DNA of 21,587 nt from Rhodospirillaceae bacterium. Lineage in GTDB: Bacteria; Pseudomonadota; Alphaproteobacteria; UBA8366. This document shows positions 14,680 to 21,587 of this stretch, in pieces (the stretch's first letter is position 1; every line of letters starts with the position of its first letter). The notes below the pieces were generated by a model. The model was given only the letters and a program-made list of their open reading frames with translations, did no database searches and was not told the DNA's origin. The stretch is taken from NCBI GenBank assembly GCA_002711555.1, contig PARQ01000002.1, positions 55,685 to 77,271 on the forward strand, given 5' to 3'. The position numbers and the translations under genes were made by a program.

Positions 14680-16035
14680 TTAACTTGCATAAAGTTTAGT
14701 TGGAAGCCAAAGAGCCACTTGGGGAAAATTATATAAAATTATCATTGCAATAAGCACCATTGCTAGGAAAGGCATAATGCCCTTAAAAATATCGATTAAC
14801 TCGACCTCCGGTGGCGCAACCCCTTTAAGGTAGTATGCTGCCATAGCCATCGGTGGCGTAAGGAAGGAGGTCTGTAAGTTGAGTGCTACGAGAATGCCGA
14901 AAAATAGCGGGTCAACGTTAAATAAACTGAGCATAGGCAAGAAGATAGGGACAAAAATGATGATAATTTCACTCCACTCTAGCGGCCAGCCGAGTAAAAA
15001 AATTATCAATTGCGCCAAGATTAAGAACATCAGCGGCGACAGGTTCATCGATAGCACGATATCTTTGATAATATCGTGACCCCCAAGGTAGGAAAAAACG
15101 GATGCGAAGGTCCAGGATCCAACAAAAAGCCAGCAGACCATGGCTGAGGTACGTACGGTCAAATAAACAGATTCTCTCAGTCTATCCCAGGTAAGTGCAC
15201 GGTAGCAATATGCCAGCAATAGTCCCCCTAGCGCTCCTATTGCGGCAGCCTCCGATGGTGTGGCCAGTCCCATGAGTATAGCTCCCAAAACTGAGACTAT
15301 GAGGAAGGCGAGCGGAAAAAATGATGTGGCCAACATCCAAATTATTGCGCCAAAAGAGCTATCCTCTATATCCCTTTCTTGGGGCTTCGGTGCTAGGGCA
15401 GGATTGAACGCAGCCCGACCGACTACGTAAATGATGTAAAGCCCAGCAAGCAAAAATCCTGGAATGATTGCCCCCGCATAAAGCCTCATCACCGGAACGT
15501 TGGTTGTTGCTGAATAGACAATAAGCATGATGCTAGGCGGTATCAAGATTCCTAGGCAGCCGCCTGCGCAGATGACACCTGAAGAGAAACTGGTGTCATA
15601 TTTTGCTTTGAGCATAGCCGGAAGAGCAAGAAGGCCCATTAGGGTTACAACGGCTCCTACAATTCCTGTAGCGGTGGCAAAAATCGCGCATGTTGCGAGC
15701 GCGGCAATCGCCATTGAACCAGGCATCCGGCGCATTGATATTTGCAAAGTGAGGAATAAGCGATCAAGAATATTTGCTCGTTCGATGACATAACCCATGA
15801 AAAGGAACAGTGGTACTGCTGTCAGAACATCATTTGCCATTACCGAATAGGTTTGATTGACAAATAAATCGAAGATTTGATTGTCGAAAATTGATGTCAT
15901 GCGTGATGCGTCATAATAGGCGTAGTACCCAAATGCCACGCCCATTGCCATCAATGTAAAGCAAATAGGAAATCCAAGTAGAATGACAAAAATAAACAAA
16001 ATCATCATCATAATGGCGACTTGAGGATCTGTCAT
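14680..16035 (-). CDS. dctM: TRAP transporter large permease subunit (DctM family)
   Basis: A 451-aa, very hydrophobic DctM-type protein, the sodium-coupled membrane channel of a tripartite ATP-independent periplasmic transporter, in the inner membrane with about 12 helices. Family features are FPICFTLMAMGVAFG near the N-terminus, PLFLFMGYVIE (75-85), GILIPPSIMLIVYS (162-175), GLATPSEAAAIGA (256-268) and SFLTPPMAMAAYYLKG (390-405). A charged cytoplasmic loop lies at about 214-227. Its ATG overlaps the DctQ stop by 4 bp, and the amidase follows 9 bp later. The gene symbol denotes the family only; C4-dicarboxylate specificity is not implied. Confidence 0.95.
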   Translation of the reverse strand: MTDPQVAIMMMILFIFVILLGFPICFTLMAMGVAFGYYAYYDASRMTSIFDNQIFDLFVNQTYSVMANDVLTAVPLFLFMGYVIERANILDRLFLTLQISMRRMPGSMAIAALATCAIFATATGIVGAVVTLMGLLALPAMLKAKYDTSFSSGVICAGGCLGILIPPSIMLIVYSATTNVPVMRLYAGAIIPGFLLAGLYIIYVVGRAAFNPALAPKPQERDIEDSSFGAIIWMLATSFFPLAFLIVSVLGAILMGLATPSEAAAIGALGGLLLAYCYRALTWDRLRESVYLTVRTSAMVCWLFVGSWTFASVFSYLGGHDIIKDIVLSMNLSPLMFLILAQLIIFLLGWPLEWSEIIIIFVPIFLPMLSLFNVDPLFFGILVALNLQTSFLTPPMAMAAYYLKGVAPPEVELIDIFKGIMPFLAMVLIAMIILYNFPQVALWLPTKLYAS

Positions 16036-16634
16036 TTTACACCGTCGGAAGAGATGGACCTATTTTCTTGAATTCGCGGTCGCTCCGACTCCGTTTCTTC
16101 TACATCTCGGTAACTTGGTGGCCATTGGCCTGTTTTAATACAGATAATACATCTGCAAAGTTGGGCTATTCCTTGAATAAAAAATAGTGAGCCTGCGATA
16201 GGAATGATGGTTTTGAATTGAAAAATGGGAACATTGGCAGGGCTCATCACACTGACCTCGCCTCTGCCCGAGTTGTACGACCACGAATCTAATGCGTAAT
16301 CAAAGCCGGCGAAAATCAATGCAATGACCACTGGATAAAAGAACACTATATATAAAATTAATTCTATGATTGCCTGCGTTTTGGGCTTCAATAATCGATA
16401 AATAACATCCGCTCTTACGTGGCCATTACGGGACAAGGTATAGGCCCCCGCCATCATAAAAAGCGCACCAAACATCATATAGCTAAGATCAAAGGCCCAA
16501 GCCGTGGGGTCTTGCTGAACTCGGCGCATAAAGACCTCATAACCAATACCAAGAGCCATTACTAAGATGCACCAAGCGAAAGCCCGACCTACCCAAGCGG
16601 ATACAGTATCAATAATATTTATTAGCCTATGCAT
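16032..16634 (-). CDS. dctQ: TRAP transporter small permease subunit (DctQ family)
   Basis: A 200-aa DctQ-type inner-membrane protein that pairs with DctM. Four hydrophobic segments are visible at about 17-35, 48-67, 88-110 and 138-160, with the family motif RNGHVRADVIYR (69-80) between helices 2 and 3. The C-terminal 30 residues are hydrophilic and charged. No ribosome site is evident before the ATG at 16634. It lies 92 bp after the binding-protein gene and overlaps dctM by 4 bp, the usual P-Q-M order. Confidence 0.93.
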   Translation of the reverse strand: MHRLINIIDTVSAWVGRAFAWCILVMALGIGYEVFMRRVQQDPTAWAFDLSYMMFGALFMMAGAYTLSRNGHVRADVIYRLLKPKTQAIIELILYIVFFYPVVIALIFAGFDYALDSWSYNSGRGEVSVMSPANVPIFQFKTIIPIAGSLFFIQGIAQLCRCIICIKTGQWPPSYRDVEETESERPRIQENRSISSDGVK

Positions 16635-16726
16635 TGGTTAAAATTTTTTTTCCCCAAAAGTGCAATTGAATTCTATAAAATTTGATGCAAATCAACTCAC
16701 ATTAGAACTTGCAAAATCCTTATTTA

Positions 16727-17929
16727 TTAGAAACTTATTTCATTTGGAAAGTGATGTTTGAAGGCAAGCTTATAGTCAGCTGCATTCATTAGGTCATAAA
16801 AAGCTACCCTATATGACCAATCTTTTTGACTTTTAACCACTTTGGCGAAAAAAGGATCCTTTTGCAATTTTTTAAGGACTTCGTCCCATGAAAATAGTTG
16901 TGCCTTCATTACTGCTTGTGGCGTTCGTTTAACATTGACCTTATCTTTTTTGATTAGACCCTGCAGGTCTCTGGAATAGTTATCCATAGCAAAGCCATAA
17001 TTTGCTGTATTTGCCGCCTCTGCGCTGAACTCCAAAATTGCTTGTAGTTCTGGCGCGAGCTTTTCAAATCGGTTCTTATTGAAAATTATTTCAAAGAATT
17101 CTGCAGCCTGGTGGTAACTCCCAAGCATGTAATTTTTAGAAACATCGTGCGCTCCAAACTGACGGTCCGATGTTGGATTATTGAACTCGAATGCCTCAAT
17201 TACTCCACGCTCTAAAGCTGGGATAATTTCGCCGCCTGGCAACTGTGTAACTTTTAGCCCCATACCTTGCATGATATCAGTAGCAAGCCCAACGGTTCGG
17301 TATTTTATACCTTTCATATCTTCCGTGGTTCGTATTTCTTTTTTAAACCAACCAAGTGGTTGAGTGGGCATTGGCATACAGAAGAAACCTACTAGGTTCA
17401 GTTTAAGAATGTCCTGCACTAGCTCACGATAAAGATCTTTTCCGCCACCATAGTGGATCCAAGCCAGAATTTGGGCGGCATTGGCACCAAACACGGGGCC
17501 AGTGCCAAAAAGAGATGCCGCTTTATTTTTTCCATACCAGTATGCGGTGACTGTATGAGCACCATCTAAAACTCCTTTATGACAGGCATCCTGAACTTGA
17601 AATGCCTTAACCACTGCGCCTGCAGGTAGGAGGTCAATTTTAAGTCGGCCGCCAGACATTTTGTCGACACGTTCAACGTATTGTTTTGCCATTTCTTGGA
17701 ATACCGATTTAGAACCCCATGATGATTGTACTTTAAGGGTGACAGTCTCTGCCCTTGAAATATTAGGCGCTGATGGCTGGTTCTTTTTTTTCTTTACATC
17801 TTCGGAGTTTTCATCGCAGCCTGCTAATATTACAGCCGCGGTGCTGGTGGCGGCTGCGATACCCGCGCCTTTGAGGAACTTCCGGCGCGAAGCACCAGAT
17901 ACAAGTGGTTTTTTTTCAGAAGCCGTCAT
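16727..17929 (-). CDS. dctP: TRAP transporter substrate-binding protein (DctP family), Tat lipoprotein
   Basis: A 400-aa extracytoplasmic binding protein that captures the substrate for DctQM. The N-terminus carries a twin-arginine signal (SRRKFLKGAG, RR at 15-16), a hydrophobic stretch and a lipobox LAGC (Cys38), then a polar Lys-rich linker, so it is probably exported folded and lipid-anchored. The mature part has LPAGAVVKAFQVQDA, the mid-protein LPGGEIIPALERGVIEAFEF, and the helical C-terminus; this resembles the TakP-like 2-oxoacid/monocarboxylate branch more than classic C4-dicarboxylate DctP (inference). I place the start at 17929, where GAGGA lies 8 nt upstream and the signal begins; the open frame extends 37 codons further without support. 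It leads the minus-strand operon and is divergent from the second dioxygenase. Confidence 0.94.
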   Translation of the reverse strand: MTASEKKPLVSGASRRKFLKGAGIAAATSTAAVILAGCDENSEDVKKKKNQPSAPNISRAETVTLKVQSSWGSKSVFQEMAKQYVERVDKMSGGRLKIDLLPAGAVVKAFQVQDACHKGVLDGAHTVTAYWYGKNKAASLFGTGPVFGANAAQILAWIHYGGGKDLYRELVQDILKLNLVGFFCMPMPTQPLGWFKKEIRTTEDMKGIKYRTVGLATDIMQGMGLKVTQLPGGEIIPALERGVIEAFEFNNPTSDRQFGAHDVSKNYMLGSYHQAAEFFEIIFNKNRFEKLAPELQAILEFSAEAANTANYGFAMDNYSRDLQGLIKKDKVNVKRTPQAVMKAQLFSWDEVLKKLQKDPFFAKVVKSQKDWSYRVAFYDLMNAADYKLAFKHHFPNEISF

Positions 17930-17980
17930 AGCTATGTCCTCTTTGTTGGTAATTGATATATTGAAAGCAAGGATTGCACT

Positions 17981-18010
17981 ATTTAACTCCTCAACGCCTC
18001 GAAGTTTCAA
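17981..18010 (-). promoter_or_regulatory. Candidate promoter for the TRAP-amidase operon
   Basis: Read on the minus strand, TTGAAA (18010-18005), 18 nt, and TTAAAT (17986-17981) form a plausible promoter about 50 bp before the dctP start. It lies in the 258-bp divergent gap shared with the dioxygenase gene on the other strand. I see no convincing plus-strand promoter and no clear operator there. Confidence 0.35.
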
Positions 18011-18187
18011 GTATGTTCTCACCAAGGTGAAATCTGGCAAGGCTAAAAAAAGTAATCCGAATTAATAAAATGATGGTGTGTGTCCGCTCAATATTAAATC
18101 ACTGCTTAATTGGTATGTAAGCACGCCACGATAAGAAAAATTACTAAACGTTGCCGAGGAGCCCCTTCAAGCTGTAAAAATATAAGT

Positions 18188-19066
18188 ATGTTTAGACAGT
18201 CTGAGGTTTATGAGCATATCGGTGTTGATCCCATTACGCCTGTCATTGGGGCCGAAGTTAGTTGTGTTAATTTAGCGCAAGTACCGCTGCCTGATGCGTT
18301 GCAGGAGATTCATCTTGCCTTGATGCGGCACCAGGTATTGTTTTTTCATAATCAGGATATAACACCTGCAGAATTCTCTGCCTGGGCTGGTCAATTCGGT
18401 AGGCTTAGAAAAGCGCGTAGGGCGGCTTTTGAATTACTTGAAGAAGCGCCTGAGGTTGCGGTGATAGTAAATGACAAGAGTCGCCCACCTAATGTGAACC
18501 ATTTTCACCCAGACGGAATATTTCGTAAGCAACCGGAATTTGCATCAATTCTCCATGGCAAAGAAGTCCCAGAATACGGTGGGGACACTGTCTTTGTAAG
18601 TATGACAGCTGCTTATGAAGCTCTTTCCACTGATATGAAGAGTTATCTGGCACCAAAGAGCGCGACGCAAGACTTTATGAAGTTACATGGCAGTGCAAGC
18701 AAGGCCCGCAGCTGGAATGGTGAAAATGCAGTTCGGATGAAGTCGATGGCTAAAGATCATCCGCCCATTAGTCATCCAATAGTGCGTAAGCATCCCGTTA
18801 CAGGCCTGCCTAGCCTCTATGTTTCAGAGAGTTTCACGAGGTGCATAGATAAGGTGCCTAAAGATGAGTCAGATGCGAAACTGCTAGAATTGTATCGCCA
18901 CTACGAGAGGCCCGAATTTCATTGTCGTTTTCGGTGGCGTCCCAATTCAATTGCTTTTTGGGACAACCGAGCAACGTTACATTATGCCGTGGCCGATTAT
19001 TGGCCTCAAAAAAGGCTGATGCATAGACTGACTATTGAAACAGATGCGCTCGGCAGTGATGGCTGA
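18188..19066 (+). CDS. TauD/TfdA-family Fe(II)/2-oxoglutarate dioxygenase (second copy)
   Basis: A 292-aa TauD/TfdA-type dioxygenase, clearly different in sequence from the one at 74-910. The iron triad is H107 and D109 in NHFHPDGIF and H265 in RATLHYAVAD. R276 and R280 follow the distal His by 11 and 15 residues, exactly the TauD spacing for 2-oxoglutarate and substrate anion binding. I use ATG at 18188 because family similarity begins just after it (ITPVIGAEVSCVNLA); an in-frame TTG at 18110 would add a basic, Cys-rich 26-residue extension with no family match. The ribosome site is weak. It is followed 60 bp later by two MmgE/PrpD genes and is divergent from the TRAP operon, suggesting it acts on the imported compound or its product. 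Confidence 0.92.
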   Translation: MFRQSEVYEHIGVDPITPVIGAEVSCVNLAQVPLPDALQEIHLALMRHQVLFFHNQDITPAEFSAWAGQFGRLRKARRAAFELLEEAPEVAVIVNDKSRPPNVNHFHPDGIFRKQPEFASILHGKEVPEYGGDTVFVSMTAAYEALSTDMKSYLAPKSATQDFMKLHGSASKARSWNGENAVRMKSMAKDHPPISHPIVRKHPVTGLPSLYVSESFTRCIDKVPKDESDAKLLELYRHYERPEFHCRFRWRPNSIAFWDNRATLHYAVADYWPQKRLMHRLTIETDALGSDG

Positions 19067-19126
19067 GGGGTGCATATTCGTTCATGTAATACAAAAGGCA
19101 CCCTATTACAAAGGAAGGACAATAAG

Positions 19127-20539
19127 ATGAATAAACTGCCTGAGCCCTGTAATGCTGGAGGAAATTCTGCAACCGCAGCGTTAGCAGAATTTGTTGTGAA
19201 TTTTGATTTAGTGTCTGTAGACGATTTTACTTTAGGAAGGGCTCGTACTCACTTGTTTGATACCTTGGGCGCCTGCATTGCAGGTGCTGTGCAACAAGTG
19301 ACTATTGCGAGTGAAAAAACGATGGCTGAGTTGACGCCCGATGGGGATGTGCCGGTTCCTGGTCAAAGTGGGCGCTATAATGTCCTTACGGCAGCATTTC
19401 TTGCGGGCACTGCTGGGCACGGGCTCGAACTGGATGATGGATATCGACCAGCCGGCGCCCATCCTGGCGTGGCCATTGTTCCAGCCATTCTTGCCGCTGG
19501 CTATCGTTATAATATCAGTGGCCGAAGTTTTTTAAGCGCAATGATTGTTGGTTACGAAGTAATGGGGCGTGTTGCTGCGGCTATGCATCCACGTCAGCGT
19601 CAACGCGGGTTTCACGGCACGCCAATTGCTGGTGTTATAGGTGCTGCTGCTGCCGTGTCTGCAATAAAAGGACATTCTGCTGCGATAATTCGCAACGCTT
19701 TTGGCCTAGCCGCATCAATGGCATCTGGTATCAATACACATCGATCGGGCGGAGATGCAAAGCGTATGCATCCAGGGTTAGCCGCCCACAATGGCATTAT
19801 GGCGTCAAACTTGGCGGAGAATGGATTTTCCGGGCTTGAGACGGCTCTGGAAGATCAATACGGGTTTTTTGCTACGTTCGCTGGCACGGATGGAGACGCT
19901 CCGGATTGGGATAAAATTGACATTATGTGTCAGGGTGGACGGATTAATTCAGATTACGTAATCGGTGATTGCTATATTAAGCCACACGCCTGTTGCAGGC
20001 ATTTGCATCCAATGTTGGATGCGCTGATAGATATTCTTGTTAAGGAAGAATTAAACCCAAAGGATATCGATGCGGTTGATGTTGGCATTTACGAGGTGGG
20101 GCTTGTGCACGGCGATATCGGTTGGGATACCTTTACAACAGCGCAGATGTCCATTCCCTTCACGGCCGCAACAGCACTTCATTATCGTTCTGTACAGCTC
20201 GGGCATTTCACGCCGGAGGCGAGAAAAAATATCTCTGTCATTGAGGATTGCGCTAAAGTGCATACCTACCTTGATAAGGAGTTAGATGCGGTTTATCCGC
20301 AAAAACGGCCAACGCGCGTCGAGGTTAGGACTGCGGATGGCCGTAAATTTTCGAAAGAAGTAGATGAGCCATTGGGTTCGGCTCGCAACCCTGTGTCAGA
20401 TACTGCAATGATTGCAAAGTACGAAGGACTTACTGTGCCAGTCCTCGGTGAAACTTGTGCAAAAGAAATATTATCTAATCTGCAACAAATCGAGACGATA
20501 GATGACTTGCGTGGGGTTATTGAATTAATGGCGATATAG
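19127..20539 (+). CDS. MmgE/PrpD family protein (first of two)
   Basis: A 470-aa member of the MmgE/PrpD family, which includes 2-methylcitrate dehydratase, cis-aconitate decarboxylase and iminodisuccinate epimerase. The all-helical N-terminal domain contains GHGLELDD (97-104) and AHPGVAIVPA (111-120), with GFHGTPIAGV (161-170) and DAKRMHPGLAAHNG (210-223), the positions of the active-site His and Lys in cis-aconitate decarboxylase. The lid domain follows, with YIKPHACCRHLHP as the next conserved block, and RTADGRKFSKEVDEPLGSA near the end. The start at 19127 is chosen for its ribosome site (GAAGGA, 19114-19119); the open frame runs 19 codons further up from a GTG. It resembles decarboxylase/dehydratase-type members more than its neighbour does, but the reaction cannot be assigned. 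Confidence 0.9.
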   Translation: MNKLPEPCNAGGNSATAALAEFVVNFDLVSVDDFTLGRARTHLFDTLGACIAGAVQQVTIASEKTMAELTPDGDVPVPGQSGRYNVLTAAFLAGTAGHGLELDDGYRPAGAHPGVAIVPAILAAGYRYNISGRSFLSAMIVGYEVMGRVAAAMHPRQRQRGFHGTPIAGVIGAAAAVSAIKGHSAAIIRNAFGLAASMASGINTHRSGGDAKRMHPGLAAHNGIMASNLAENGFSGLETALEDQYGFFATFAGTDGDAPDWDKIDIMCQGGRINSDYVIGDCYIKPHACCRHLHPMLDALIDILVKEELNPKDIDAVDVGIYEVGLVHGDIGWDTFTTAQMSIPFTAATALHYRSVQLGHFTPEARKNISVIEDCAKVHTYLDKELDAVYPQKRPTRVEVRTADGRKFSKEVDEPLGSARNPVSDTAMIAKYEGLTVPVLGETCAKEILSNLQQIETIDDLRGVIELMAI

Positions 20540-20619
20540 GTTTCCGATGAGCATAAGGTGTGTCGACTTATGCAGCTGCCAGGGTTCGCGCAGTGAGTGA
20601 TGTCTAATGGAGAATATAG

Positions 20620-21587
20620 ATGAGTGAAAAAAAGATAGAGACAAGCGAGGTAATGAAAAAGCTAGCTTCTTACATAGCCGACGCAGGTCAAATGACCTTA
20701 CCTGCGGATGCCGCTGAACACGGGAAGCATCATCTTATTGATACTGTGGCTTCTATAGTGTCTGGCTCAAGATTAGCGCCTGGTAAAGTCATTATGAAGT
20801 ATATGAGAAGTCTAGGCGGCACTAAAGAGGCTTTGTTGTTAGGAAGTGATTATGTGACAACCGCAGTCAATGCTGCTTTTGGGAATGCTATGATAGCTCA
20901 TGCCGATGAGACCGATGACTCACACAAGGAATCCCGAAGCCACATAGGATGCGGGGCAGTGCCAGCAGCTCTTGCAATGGCCGAACGTGAGGGGGCCACT
21001 GGTAGGGAGCTATTAAATGCAGTTGTCCTTGGTTACGACATAGGTGCCAGAACCAATTTTTCTATCGGTGTCCATTCAATGTATGATGCTGGACATAGCA
21101 CACATACTTTCGCTCCTACTTTTGGTGCGGCTGCCTCAGCTATGGCGTTGGCAGGGCTCAGCGCAGATCAGGTTCGCTGGGGCATATCGTATACGGCACA
21201 ACAGGTGGGCGGTATAAACTGCTGGCAGCGCGATTTAGACCATGTTGAAAAGGGCTTTGATTTTGGTGGTATGGCTGGCCGGAATGGTGTTACGGCAGCC
21301 ACACTTGTGCAGTCCGGTTTCACTGGCGTTGACGATGTGTTTGTTGGACCACGTAATTTCTATTCTACCTATTCAACTGAGCCTCGACCTGAAGCTATGG
21401 TTGATGGGCTGGGTGAACGATTTGAAGTCATCCAAACGAATATAAAGAAATGGACCGTTGGATCTCCCATACAAGCACCTCTCGACTGCATAGAGGTACT
21501 GCAGAAAGATAATGATTTATCGAGAGAAAATATCAAACACATCAAGCTTCGCCTCTCAGATATGGAAAGTCCGGTGGTTGATGATCG
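20620..21587 (+). CDS. MmgE/PrpD family protein (second), truncated by window end
   Basis: An open frame from ATG 20620 runs without a stop to the window edge (322 residues visible of the usual 450-480). GGAGA at 20609-20613 is a good ribosome site, 81 bp after the first MmgE/PrpD stop. Family features: HHLIDTVASIVSGS (37-50), AHADETDDSH (93-102), the conserved helix VLGYDIGAR (136-144), and HVEKGFDFGGMAGRNG (208-223), where the active-site Lys is K211. The Lys segment, EKGFDFGG versus AKRMHPGL in the upstream protein, places the two in different branches, so this is not a recent duplication. Function may be a second isomerase, dehydratase or epimerase of the same pathway, or the two may form a hetero-oligomer (inference). 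Confidence 0.9.
   Translation, partial: MSEKKIETSEVMKKLASYIADAGQMTLPADAAEHGKHHLIDTVASIVSGSRLAPGKVIMKYMRSLGGTKEALLLGSDYVTTAVNAAFGNAMIAHADETDDSHKESRSHIGCGAVPAALAMAEREGATGRELLNAVVLGYDIGARTNFSIGVHSMYDAGHSTHTFAPTFGAAASAMALAGLSADQVRWGISYTAQQVGGINCWQRDLDHVEKGFDFGGMAGRNGVTAATLVQSGFTGVDDVFVGPRNFYSTYSTEPRPEAMVDGLGERFEVIQTNIKKWTVGSPIQAPLDCIEVLQKDNDLSRENIKHIKLRLSDMESPVVDD

Noticed and set aside
17661..18065. 134-aa plus-strand open frame at the dctP start
   Set aside because: Antisense to the Tat signal region of dctP and overlapping its promoter gap; no supporting motif.

Overview
The window reads as a chromosomal segment of an alphaproteobacterium, probably a marine one with a moderately AT-rich genome. 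Two things suggest this: the gene order hisD - UPF0262 - maf - RNase E/G - yacG - tRNA-Phe, which is characteristic of Alphaproteobacteria (established knowledge), and a dense set of TRAP transporter, TauD/TfdA dioxygenase, GMC oxidoreductase and MmgE/PrpD genes typical of marine heterotrophs (inference). No insertion sequence, integrase, CRISPR array, rRNA or transcriptional regulator gene was seen.

Layout. (1) 74-4689 is a CoA-linked metabolic block of two divergent operons. Leftward is an acyl-CoA carboxylase carboxyltransferase-type subunit followed 2 bp later by a TauD/TfdA dioxygenase. Rightward is a SucC-like/SucD-like acid-CoA ligase pair overlapping by 4 bp. Several motifs of the ligase pair depart from true succinyl-CoA synthetase, so it probably activates another acid. 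(2) 4860-9000 is a tightly packed housekeeping cluster: histidinol dehydrogenase, UPF0262, Maf nucleotide pyrophosphatase, an RNase E/G without its zinc-link cysteines, YacG and tRNA-Phe(GAA). (3) 9282-12900 is an oxidoreductase block: an iron-dependent alcohol dehydrogenase and a small cupin on the minus strand, divergent from a GMC flavoprotein dehydrogenase. (4) 13079-17929 is a minus-strand uptake operon: a Tat-type lipoprotein TRAP binding protein, DctQ, DctM, an amidase-signature hydrolase and a small two-helix membrane protein. (5) 18188-21587 runs rightward from the TRAP operon's divergent promoter region: a second TauD/TfdA dioxygenase and two dissimilar MmgE/PrpD proteins, the last one cut by the window end.

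How the genes may work together (inference). The TRAP system would import an organic acid. The amidase, dioxygenase and MmgE/PrpD enzymes flanking it would release, oxidise and dehydrate, decarboxylate or epimerise it. In the left block, dioxygenase, CoA ligase and carboxyltransferase suggest oxidation of a substrate to an acid, CoA activation and (de)carboxylation. The actual substrates cannot be read from sequence. The most novel-looking items are the divergent SucCD-like pair with its linked carboxyltransferase and dioxygenase, and a compact 50-nt three-way-junction-like element in the convergent gap at 12971-13020.
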